DNA from: Oscillospiraceae bacterium | GTDB taxonomy: Bacteria > Bacillota > Clostridia > Oscillospirales > Acutalibacteraceae | Length of the DNA: 64,000 bases | Direction: 5' to 3' | Assembly (NCBI GenBank): GCA_015066105.1 | Contig: SVOY01000004.1 | Location: 62,001 to 126,000, forward strand | Shown: piece after piece, positions 24,401-36,400 of the stretch | Layout of the letters: every line of letters starts with the position of its first letter | How positions within the stretch are numbered: position 1 is the stretch's first letter | Position numbers and translations under genes: made by a program | Notes under the pieces: model-generated | Databases searched by the model: none | What the model saw: the letters and a program-made list of their open reading frames with translations, nothing else | Told to the model about the DNA's origin: nothing

Positions 24401-27400
24401 CGAGGATGTCACCTTCAACAATTTCAACGCCGAAGGAGGTAAGGAGACTTGTGAGCATATCGCCGCCGAGAAGAGTCTCGGAGATAATCTGTACAAGCGT
24501 ATCTGCACGGTTAGCCTTAACGCCCCATACCTTGCCGTTTTCTGCGCCGAATACGCGGATTGTGGCAACCTTTTCAATCTTGCAGGTCTTTTCAAGAATC
24601 CACTTGAAGATGCCTACGATGGGCTGTTCATCAGCAACACCGTTGTTATCCTTATCAAGACCGAGGTTGATGGGAGTCTTATTCTTTTCGGGAACAGCCT
24701 TAAGAGTAAATGTCTTATCCTTGCCGTTACCGTTTGTAGGAATGTGAGTTGCGCCGTCAAGGTCAGCCTTATTGAAGTAAACTGTTACAAGTTCATCTTC
24801 AGTTGCACCTTCAACCATTTCCTTGGGAATGGTGTATTCGTATGCATAAATCCATGCATTTGCATTATCAAGGAGACCCTGGAGAAGTGTTTCAAGACCG
24901 TTTGCGGTGAGAAGTCTTGTGATAAGGCCGTTGTCACCGTAGAAGCCGTCAACTTCTTCAAGACCGTTGGGGGTCATGAGGTTGTCATTGATAAGGTCGG
25001 TGATAAGTGCAACGATATCAAGAGCTACCATAGGCTCGTCTCTGCCTTCGATTACAACTTCCTTAGCTGTAATGTCGTTAACCATGTCAACGAGAGTGAG
25101 CAGAGGTGCAACAAGCTGTTCAACAGCCTGTGCAAGACCGTCTGAGTAGATGAAGAATACGAGCTCGGGAACGAGGTCAACGATTGTCTGGATGGGAGTA
25201 TTTACTACCATTGAGATAAGACCGTCGATGTATTCAACAACCTTTGCTGTGAAGGCTGTGTTATCGAGAGCTGCGAATTCATCCTTGTCAAGGAACTTAT
25301 CAGCACCGATGTACTCGTCAACGCCGAGAACCTCAAAGAGAGGAATGATGAAGCGGTCGTAGCCGTCACCGCCGGTGATGTGAACACCGTCAAGTGCTAC
25401 GAGGTCTGCCTCTGTAAGAAGGAAGCGGAGTACGGGTGCGAAGGGAGCAAGAATCTGTGATACGAGTTCGAGCACGTCTGCGTAGCTGTGAACACCGAAG
25501 GAGTCAGTGTTTGTGAGCTTGAGCTCGTACTGGTATGTGTAAACAATCTTGCCGTCAACTGTCTTGACAACATAGGTGTCAGCCTTAGCCTCTTCACCGT
25601 CAGCAGCTGTACCGCCGTCGGTATACCATACGTTGCCCCAGTCGTCAGTTACTGAAGTACCGTTTGCGTATACGGGAATCTTTGCACCGTCTTCGTCAAG
25701 TGCATATTCGGGAACGGGCTTGCCGTTTTCGTCTGTTGCATAGAGCTGCTTATCAGCATCCATTGCGGGTGCTACATAATCTTCGCCCTTTTCTTCGGGT
25801 TCAACATACTTCTTGATTGTCTTGAAGTATTCATATGCCTCTGCCCATGTGTCAAGCTCTTCACCGTCAGCAGTTACAAAGTAAGCATCAAATGCGTCGT
25901 TAACTGCCTTGAAGTCCTTAAGCTCAACATCTACACCTTCAATGATTGTGGGAAGAAGGCCGACAATCATTGAAACGGTTGCGTTGCCGCCGAGAGCACC
26001 TACAAGGAGCTCTACAAGCTGAGTAGCAAAGCCGTACTTCATTTCCTTGGTGCCGTCGTCGTTTGTAACTTCCTTATCCATCATAAGGTCGGCAAGGAGG
26101 TTGTGCACCATTTCTTCAAGGTTTGCACCCTGGAGCTTGATGTCGCCGAGAGCATCCTCGGGAAGCATGCCGAGAACAGCGGGAACGATTGCGCCGATAA
26201 GTGAGTCAAAGTCTTCGGGAAGCTTTTCCATCTGAGCCTTATCAAGGCCGTTGCCGTTTTCGCCGTAAACGAGTGCATTGCTTGACTGGATTTCGTTGAA
26301 TGCATCGTCTGCATTTGATACACGTGCATCCTGATATTCAACACTGTACCATGAAAGAAGGTCAACAAGAAGTCTTTCAAGAGCTTCGGGATCTTCAAAT
26401 ACGCCGTAAAGGAGAACTGTGAGCAGGTAGTTGCTGTCGTCTTCCTTAAGGGTTGTCATAGCATCCTTGCTGAAGTCATACTTGAGAAGGTCACCGATGA
26501 GGTCACGGATACCGTCTGTGAATACGATATCGTTAAGAACCTTGATGAGCACTGACTCACGGTCAACGGTGTAAACTGTAGCCTCTGAGGGTGAGTATGA
26601 GCCGCCGCGTCTGTCAGCATTGATTGTTACGGTTATCTTATTTGAGGGATATCTTGACCATGTATCGTCCTCAGCCTTTACGCCGGGAAGCCATGCGATT
26701 GAAGCAAGGTCAAGGAAGATGAATTCGGGATCAAGAATTGTGTTGAGAGCTGTGCCGTTGATTGATACACCGTTAAGAAGATCAACGAGGATGTTCTTGA
26801 AGGTGTAGTTTGCACTGTCGCCGCCTGAAAGGTCAAGTGCGGGTGAGGGCTCGGTGAGCTCTGCAATAGCTGCTGCAGCTGCTGACTGGCCGCTGCCGTC
26901 AGCCTCTTCAACTACCTCAAGAAGGTATGCTGCCGCTGCGCCGCCTGTTGTTGCCTGGTCTTCAGGTGCGGTGCTGTCTGAGGGTTCGCCTGCCTCGTCA
27001 TTCATATCCTTGATGAGACCTCTGAGAAGGTCCTTAACCATAGCGAGAAGATCAATCTTGTAAATCTTCTTGAGCATATCTGTGATTGTTGTCACAGGTA
27101 CAAGAAGGTTATTGAGGATAGCATCTACGCCGTCACTTTCTACGAAATGAGCAAGGTAGGGGATAATTGTAAGGATTGTGTTAACGGGTCTTGCGCAGAG
27201 TGAATCGATAAGGGCAAAGAGTGCGTCAGTGATTGTTGTGAGCATAATCTTGCCGTTGTCGTCATCTGTGCCAAGCTTGCCGTCTGCACCGTAAACGGTT
27301 GCCTTGTATGTTGCATAGTCAACGAGTGTTGCGGAGGTTGCGCCGCCGCCAAGGTAGTAGTTACCCTCGTTGTCATTAGCAGTTGTAAGATCGTCTGTCC

Positions 27401-30400
27401 AGTTGCCGTCAGCATCCTTGTTTGCACGGAGTGCGGGAATACCGAGAGCCTTGATGAGAGGAAGCACAAAGCCTTCGTAGCCGGCTGCACCCTTGATTGA
27501 AATCTTATCAAAGATGGTAAGCTCGCCTTCACAGAAGAGTGCTGCGAAGATGGGAGCGAGAGGCTTAATGCAGTTCCAAAGCATATCTACGAAGTCGTCG
27601 CGTGTCTGGAGACCCCATGTTGCAGAAATCTTAACAGCAGTCTTCTGCTTGTCAGTGTCTTCCATTACGGCCTCAATAATATGCTTAACTTCTTCGTTTT
27701 CTTCTGTCTCGGGATCGTCAGGAGTTTCAATCCATTCGGTCTTGCCTGCTTCCTTGAGCTGAAGAGGCTCGTCAACAAGCTCGCCGGCCTCGTTCTTAAC
27801 TGAATAGATATAGTTGTAAAGCTTAACCTTAACGTCCTTGCCGTTTTCATCCTGCTCAGTCTTTTCTTCATAGGTCTGAGTCTGAACCATATCGGCAATT
27901 ACGTCGATTTCTTCAGTTGTTGCATCACCGTCGTGGTCAAGCTTTGTAAGGCTCTTTTCGTCTGCATAGTAGGTTGCAGTTACTTCGCCCTTATCATTCT
28001 TGACAACATACTGATACTTGGAGTTAGCCTTAACAACCTCTGCCCAGGTCTCAGCATCACCGATTGTATCAGCAAGCTCAGGAACATTTGTCTTGAAGTT
28101 CTGAGGTGTAAGGTCATAGCCTGAGCCTGCAAGAATGTCAAGAACGATGTTGACTATCTGAGCTGAGCTCTCACCGCCGAGAAGGCCGATGAGCATATCC
28201 ATAATGCTGTTGAGACCCTTATCGTCATAGAGATATGTCTCAAATACAGCGTCTACAAGAGCCTGGAGTGTGATTGTGTCGTCGTTTGTAAGACCGAAGA
28301 GTGTGTTGAATGCACCCTTGCCTTCCTCAGTAAGGGGATCCTTAATGAGTGAGAGGTTGAGAATCTTACCTACGAGTGCGTCAAGGTTATCAATAGTTGC
28401 AGATGTCTTGACACGTGAGATTTCTGTAACCTTTTCTTCGCCTTCTGCAAGGTTGTTGTTGTGAGCAAGCACTTCTTCGTGTGTGTCGTAGCCTGCATCC
28501 TCGTAGAATTCGAAATGGTTTTCAGCTGTAATTTCCTTAAGCTCAACTGCTACAATATTCTTTACATCATAGTCTGTGAAGAGAGCTACGATAAGAGCAA
28601 TGAGCTCGTTGGGATTATTGAATACGTTTGTGATGATTTCGTCAAGGAGCTCTGCATCTGTTGTGTTCTCGTCTGTGATGTCATAGCCGAGAAGTGAGCC
28701 GATAACCTCCTTGAGGGTGTTGTTCTCGAAGATGAAGTCGAGAAGGAACATAAGAACTTCAGCCTTGCTTACGTATACTGTACCTGTTGAGGATACAAAT
28801 ACATAATCAGCATAGTTGTTTCTGATGTATTCATGAGCCTCTGAGCTATGTTCACTTACGGGGTCACCGAGAGCGGCAATAGCCTTAAGGAACTGCTTGA
28901 GTGTACCTGCACGGCAGTCCTTGGCCTGCTGACGCATTTCTTTAATCTCAGCAGCTGTTGCGCCGCCGTTCTTTTCAAGCTCGTCAGCCTGAGCCATAAG
29001 CTCCTTGGCCATATGCTCGTTTTCCTTATTAAGGAAGAGAACAATACCGTACATACCGCCGTAGGGATCATCCTCGCCTACGATGCTTGAAAGGTCAAAT
29101 TCAAGGTTTGCGATAAGTGAGAGAATTGAATATGTGAGGTTAAGGTTCTTATCAACATTTGTTACAAGCTCACCTGTATCCTCATCGATGTACATAAAGC
29201 CTTCAAGAGCTACCTGGAAGTTCTCCCATGAGCCTGTTGCAAGCATATCGATGAGACCTGCACCGAGAGCATTGATATCAAGGTCGATGATTTCCTTAAG
29301 TCTGTTTGTGAGTGTTGTGACGGGAATGAGTACACCGTTGAGAATTGATGTAAGACCGTCTGAATATAAGAAGTATGCGAGAGTGGGAAGTGCGTTTGCA
29401 AGGGTTTCAACGGGATATTTGCAAAGAATTTCAACGAAGTAGATGATATAGTTTACAACTGTCTTTACAGATGTACCTACACCCTCGGGATTGATACCCT
29501 TGGAAACATCACCGTCAACATAAACCATCTGCATATACTCATCTCTTGTCATAAGGTGAGTAATCTTGTTACCGTTAACATCCTTTGTCTGGAGGTCGTC
29601 AAGCTTTTCAGTACCGAGCTGAGCAATAATACTGTCAAGACCGAAGGCACGCATCAAGGGAAGGAGATAGTCGTCATAACCGAAGCCGCCTTCAATGTTG
29701 AGGGTGTCAAAGAGTCTGAGAGCATCGCCGGCAAAGAGAGCTGAGAATACGTTTGCGAAGGGCTGAAGAACATCCCAAAGAACATTGATGAACTTAACCT
29801 TTCTGAGTGTAAATACGTCTCTTGCTTCTGATTCGTCTTCAGTAATTGTATCAATACCGAAGTTCCAATCACGTGTTTCAGAGTATACGGGGCTAAGGGT
29901 ATAGTAAATAGCCTTACCCTCGTCGTCTGTTTCGCCGCTGTTATAAACAGTTTCCTGCTCAAAGCCGTAGTATGTCTGCTCTACGCCGTCAGCGTCTGTA
30001 TAGGTATATGCAAACTTGCCTTCAGCTTTCTGAAGCTGCTGATATGCAGTTGTGCGGATTGCCTTTTCGTAAACAGTTTCAGCTGTTTCGTTGCCGTTCT
30101 CGTCAAGAACCTTCTGGTCCTTTGTTGCGGCAACAAGCTTCTTTGTTACTTCGCCTTCAACAACCTCAGTCTTACCTGATTCGGTGAGCCATACAGCCTC
30201 ATCGGTTGCTTCACCGTCTTCATCAAGAACAAAGTACTTGTACTCTGTAATCTTGTCGCCGTTTTCATCTGCCTTTACGTCGTCACGGGTAATCTGAACC
30301 TGCTTAGCCTTAAGCTTGGGCTGGCCGTTTTCAAGAACAAGGTTACCGTCCTTGTCGGTCTCATAAACTGTATAGCTGTGGTTGTTGTAAATCTGAACGA

Positions 30401-33400
30401 ATGTAAGCTCTACCTCGTCATTTTTGTTAATCTGACCGTCGCCGTTAACGTCATCCTTCTGACCGTCGTGGTCAGCATCAAGATAATACATATCTATCTT
30501 GCCGGAGTCGCTGACGAGCTTGCCGTTTTCCTTATAGAAGCCGTAGGTAAAGTATTCGTAAAGAGCTGTGGGATTGTCCTTATCGGGAGTCTTGCCGTCA
30601 GCTTTCTTATAATACATGAATGCATCAAAGGTCATATCAAAGCCTGCAGCCTTAAGAGCCTGCTGAATTGTCTTTGATGTGCTTGTGCTGCCGCCCTCAC
30701 CGAAGAGACCGATTATAGCGTTTGCAAGCCATGTGAGTGAGTCATCCTTGAATGCGAAGTCAACTGCAAGACCCTTAACAAGGCCCCAGAGACCGTCGTC
30801 ACCTGCAAGTGATTCGATAACGCCGCCTTCAAGAACGCCGTTTTCCATAAGGGTTGAAAGAATTTCGGGAACAGCCTCACGTACAACATAGTCAAGGTTT
30901 TCGATTGTTTCGTTAACCTTTGCTTCTGTGAAGAGAAGCTTACCGTTTTCATCCTTAGGCTCATTTGCCCAGTCATAGCCGTTATGCTTGATGCCGTATT
31001 TATCGTCGGACATAGCAGCAATCTGGTCTTCGAGCTCTATAAGCTCTTCATCAACACGGTTGATGATTTCGTAGAAGTAGAATTCACCGTCATCAGCCAC
31101 ATAGTCTGTGAAGATATCGATGATAATGCTTGTAAGAGCGTCAACATACATACCGCCCTCAAGCTTACCTTCTGTATCAGGCTTGCAGAGGTTGGTCTTA
31201 ACCATATTGATGATATCTTTTACGCGCTGGTCAGCTTCAAGCTCTTCCTCAGTCTTGCCTTCTGTACCCTCGCTGTTGAAGATGCCTTCAACAAGGCCGC
31301 CGATTGCACCGACGATATCCTCTGTAAGGAGAGTTCTGATAAGGGTAATAAAGAGCTTACCGGGTGAACCTACGAAGCGAGTGTAGGTTGCCATACCATG
31401 ACGGTATGTAGTAGCGTTGCGGTTAACTGTTGAGGAGTCGGCGGCAAGCTTACCGAAGTCGAAGATTGCCATACTTGAGCCTGTACCTGTGTCAACACCA
31501 GCAAGGCCGTTGATAAGGTCATTAAGAAGTGCTTCAATATCAAGGAATGAGTCAAGAAGCTCATTGATATCAAGGGTTAAAATTCTTGAAAGAACGGGGT
31601 CAACGATGTCAAGAATCTTAGTTACGGGAGCAATAAGGTTCTTAACTGCGATTGAGAAGTTACATGTATTTCTGCCGTCCTCGCCCTTGAAGAGGAAGAG
31701 GTTATAAGCAATGTTGGGAAGACGTGTGAAGAGAACAGTAAGAGGTGCGTCAAGAAGACCTGCAGTTTTGCCGTCCTCACTGCCTACAAGAAGCATCTTG
31801 ATAGCCTGAAGAAGAGGCATAAGAGGTGAGTTTTTTGTAACAGCGAATCTCTTTGTGATTGTCTCGCCGTCCTTGTTGATGGTACCTGTTGAAAGGTTAT
31901 CAACATTTACGTCATTTTCATTCTTATATCCAACGGGGTTCTGTCCTACTGCTGCAGTATAAACATAGTTGTCGAAGCTGTTCTGGCTCATGCAGGCTTC
32001 ATCAAGCATAAGAGCCTCAAGAATAGCTACAACACCCTTTGAATAACCGTTTTCACCCTGAAGCTCAAGCTCGTCAAAGAGAACGATATCCTGACCTGAA
32101 AGAAGGAAGGAAAGAACAGGGTTAAGGGGATAAAGAACGTCTGTTACGATTTCAAAGAGCTTATCAAGCTTCTGATGTGCAGTGGCATCAGCAGCAAGGT
32201 TGAGCCATGTTGTACCCTTAGGTGCACGGATGTCGCCCCAGGTCATATTCTTAAGCTCATCACGTACCTTAGCTGTCGTGTTGAGAGTCTTACCTGAGAA
32301 GCGTTCTGCCTGACTCTTGAGCCAAGCTGCAAGCTCAGCGTTTGTACCTGCAGTTGTTGTGCTTGTAAATGAATCGTAGAAGCCAACGGGTGTTACATCA
32401 AGGTTGAATTCGCCGAGAGCGTCAAGAACCTTGTTGAGAATGCTTTCGGGGTCGCCGAAGAGGCCGCCGAGAAGACCCTCGTTTACAACAAAGGGATCGT
32501 CCTGATCGATTTCTTCGGTTGCTTCGCCGGTAGTCTCATCAATGACATAGTTAACCTGGCGTACGATTTCAACGTCACCGTTTGCATCGTAAGCAAGAGG
32601 AGCAGTTTCACTACCTGCACTGGTATAGAAGGTAAGGGTCTCAGTTGTACCGTTACCGTAGGTGTATGTGATTGTCTCTGTTTCACCGTCAGTGTGAGCC
32701 TGGATTTCGTTGCCTGCGGCATCCTTAGCCTTTGTGGGAAGGCCGTTACCGAAGACAAGGTTCATAAGCATATCCATGAGGTTATCTGTAACAACCGTGT
32801 CAGCAACAACTGTTTCGAGTGTTACACTGCTGAGGTTGTCGGCGGCAATAGCCGCCTTGGCCTTTGTTATTGCATCGCCAAAGCCGAGGTCACGGAGTGC
32901 ATCAACACCCATAAGGGTATCTTCAAGAGCAACAAGAAGAGTGGGAACGAGCTTTGCAATTGTTATATCAGCGTTTGTAACGGCAAGGTCAGCCTTTGCG
33001 ATAAGCTCAGCATCGGTGTAGTTGCCGGCAGCAAGCTCAGCTTCTGTTATGTTAACATTGCCCTCTGAAAGATACTCTTTAAGGATTGTACCTACCTTGA
33101 ACTGTGAGTTACCGTTATTATCAAGATAGGGTACACCATCAGATGACCAGATTTTTTCACTGTCATTTGCGGGGTCATAGAAGCTTTCAAAATCAATTAC
33201 ATAGTCATTGAGAAGCACAATAATGATAGCCACAAGGGTATCAGCCTGACCTTCAACGAGAGGAATAATTGTATCAAGAATACTTGTTCCGTCTTCACCG
33301 GGCGCAATAAGGCCGTTAAGAAGAGGCATCAGGAAATCAAGTGTGCCGTCATCAAGAAGCCAACGAAGCAACGTAAGAACTGCTGCACCGGGCTGTGCAT

Positions 33401-36400
33401 CGATATGGTAGTTACTGATGGAAGCTGAATAAGCACCTGCGGAAGTCTTGACAACAACATCACCTGTTGACATGAAGCGGTTAACAGGAATTGTGAGCGG
33501 TACCTGCATAGTGTCGCCGCCCTTCATGAACATCCATTCAAGGAAAGCGTTGTCAAGACTTTCATTTTCAGGCGTTGACGGATCGTCTGCCTTCATCAAG
33601 GCACCGTAAAGTGCAGAGGTCAGAAGACCCGGACTCTGTATGTAGTAGGTCTTGCCGTCAACCACCCAGGTTGCCTTATCAGTTTCGCTTGTTACTGTTT
33701 CTGTGTATTCAAGACCTGTTTCGGGGTCAATTTTTGTTTCCTTTGTAACCTTCATCAGGTATGTATAATCTACCGTTGAGGTTGAACCGTCAGAATTGGT
33801 GACAGTATAGGATTTAACCGGATTGGTCACCCGTTTACCGCCAAGAAGTGCGGAAAGAAGACCAGTAATACCGCCTGACATAGCCTGCTGATTGATGCCA
33901 AGACCCTCAAGAAGAGGAAGAACGATATCTGTAAGTGAAAGGGTTGTAACGTCACCTTTAATAAAGTCTGCAATATCAATTGAATAACCGATGTAAAGAG
34001 CAATATTTGAAAGCTTGGGAAGAATCTGGTCATACTCAAGCATTGCAAAAAGGTTGGGAAGAAGTTCTGCAATGGTTCTTACGGGATGGAGGAAAAGATC
34101 CTGCTGGAGCCATGTAACGATGGGCTCAAGAACGTAAGTCCAGAGGTCAATACCCGAGTTATAAACTGAAGAAACATTAACACCCATGTTGTTTTCTTGT
34201 GCATATGTACCTGCAACTGACTTGATCTGTTCACCGGTATAGAAATTGTCGATACCTAAAAGTCTGTAAAGAGGGATAAAGAGACGGTCATAGAGGGAGT
34301 CACCTGTATCCTTAACAATAACTGATGCATTGATATCAGCAATGTCAGCCTCAGCAAAGAGGTTGGTGGCTGCGCCCTGATCAGACTTCTTTGTAAGAAG
34401 CTCAGCAAGAGGAACATGAAGACCGCAGGTTGCAACGGCAAAGGTACGGTAAAAGTCTGACCAGTCATTGATGTGCCATGCCTTCTTGTTGCTGAAATAG
34501 TGATCGGGATTTGTACAGTTCGGATCGCTACATGCATAGGGGGTCTGGTTGGGATCTCCGTCCTTCCAAAGGTTAGCGTCAAGAGCCTGACTTGCGGAAA
34601 TTACCGAACCGTCATCATAGGGAAGTGTACGGCTGTAGAAACCAAGAAGAGCTGTATCCTTTGTAGCAATAAGGTTCTTACTACGGTCAGCTGAACCGTA
34701 GGTGAAAGGAGCCCAGTAGGAACGAAGCTCTGTACCGCCCTTCGTTGCGTTACTCTGGTTCTGAACAGTCTTATCTATGGGAGCCTTCTGAAGCACCTTA
34801 AGAATAGTTGTATAGTCTGCTTCACTGTTGCCGCCCATACCAAAAGCTTCACCGGTAAAATACTTGTACCATTCATGGTTCTCACCGTCAACCTGGTCAA
34901 TCTGGTTTACAAGATAGTCCTCATAATAAAGGTGAGGCATGGTGGGAAGTGCTCGCTGCGTAATTTCTGGAAGCCACTGCCAAAGTGACTTAGAAGCTGA
35001 AACAAGTGAAAGAGGTTCACCGTTGGTATCTGCAATATTATAAACAGCAGGACCAACAGCACCGTTGAGTGCTGTGAAAAGCGTTGTCTGAAGTGAACCT
35101 GTCCAAAGAAGGTCAACGACAAGGTTGATAAGGAATTCACGGATGTTCTTACATTCTGCACCGGCCTTAAAGGTTTCAACCGCATGGTAAACGCCGTCTG
35201 AATCTGTGAATGCAGGAATTGTATAGTCATATGCCCAAGTGCCGAGGAAGCCCTCTACCTTGCCTGTTTCAGCATTATATGTACCTGTAAGGTCATTAAG
35301 GAGGGTACCGAGGTCGTTGGAAACGAGAATGCGGTCAAGGTCATAAACAGCCTCATTCATAAGCTCCTTAATAGCTGAAGGCTGAAGAGATGAACCCTGC
35401 TTAAGCTCAATTTCGTTTACATAGCTCTGAATTTTTGTAACATCAAGACCTACAATGCATTTTTCCCAGGCATAGCCCGAGCCTTTTTCATTACCGATGA
35501 TATAAGCAAGAATCTTTTTATCAGAGGAAAGAGCATCTGAATCGTTATAAGCCTGATTTCTGAGGGCATTAAGACCTGCCTGGAAATCAAGGGCCTTCTG
35601 ATACATGCCGCCGTTTGTTGATTCGCTTGTGCCGTAAACCTTTACGCCAAGGTTAAAGATATCAGTTGAGCTGATTTCGTTATTAGCCTTGTCGGCAATA
35701 TATACAGGGTCATTGTCAAGGAATTCGCAAACCGTAGTATAGAAGCCTGCGGAGGCTCTTGTTGCTTCTGCCTTGGCAATGATTGACTCAAAGTTGAAGT
35801 AAGCAACCTTACCGGCCTCTGAGAAGTACTTATCAATAACTGAAAGAGCCTCATAATAGCCGAGAGCTGCCTGAGCCTTGAGTGTGTGGATATAATCTGT
35901 GTATGTATCTAAGCCGTCAGGATAGATTTCTGCATAGATATCTGCAAGGTTTGTATCCTTTGAAAGAGCAAGAGCCTTGTTGTAGTAGCCGTAATACTCA
36001 GAGTAAATCTCGTATACAGTTGCAAAGTTACGGCCTGCAAGGATAGTCTTTTCGATGATTGTATCCATAGCGGCCTTATCTTCAAGATAAGATTTACCGT
36101 AAACATCACGAGAAACCAAAGCAACTGTTGAATCAACCTTGTTATAGATTTCCTCTGTGATGGAGTTTCCGCCGGGATTTGTAACAAGGTCAGCAAGGTC
36201 AGCAAAGGTAGTATAATCAAGCACGTATGCATTGAAAAGACGCACTACCTCTGTTGCTTCAGTAAGCCAAGCCTTAGCTGCTGCGTATTCAGCTGTATCT
36301 TCCCACACAAAGTCCTTAAGCTCTTCTTCAGTCATATCCTTTGTAAGGTCTGCAGAAAGCTTAATTGAATCAGCTCTTTCGGCAAGGTCATTAAGAGCAT

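Larger units (their letters stand above)
7450..34400 (-). repeat. About 15 tandem coding units of 1.45-2.37 kb inside the giant gene
   Basis: The unit landmark GG-x-GY-x-x-AIVPLLEALG, or a recognisable variant, is encoded near 7.55, 9.00, 10.49, 12.08, 13.91, 15.47, 17.14, 18.84, 20.92, 23.07, 25.37, 27.48, 29.69 and 32.05 kb. A degenerate fifteenth copy (YDRLFIPLYRLLG) is near 34.28 kb. Spacing is 1.45-1.83 kb for the eight C-terminal units and 2.08-2.37 kb for the N-terminal ones. The difference is largely due to longer inserts between the TWADV motif and the following W-[NG]-I motif. Each landmark is followed about 60-90 residues later by NL-x-YFI and NLLAPV motifs, confirming that whole units are repeated rather than isolated words. 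Confidence 0.93.

Noticed and set aside
30411-30486. True dockerin domain and cellulosome link
   Set aside because: Only one calcium half-repeat is present, it is internal rather than terminal, and no cohesin or scaffoldin is seen nearby.
7450-34400. CRISPR array or simple tandem DNA repeats
   Set aside because: Repeats are long, diverged and protein-coding; no short direct repeats with regular spacers were found anywhere in the window.
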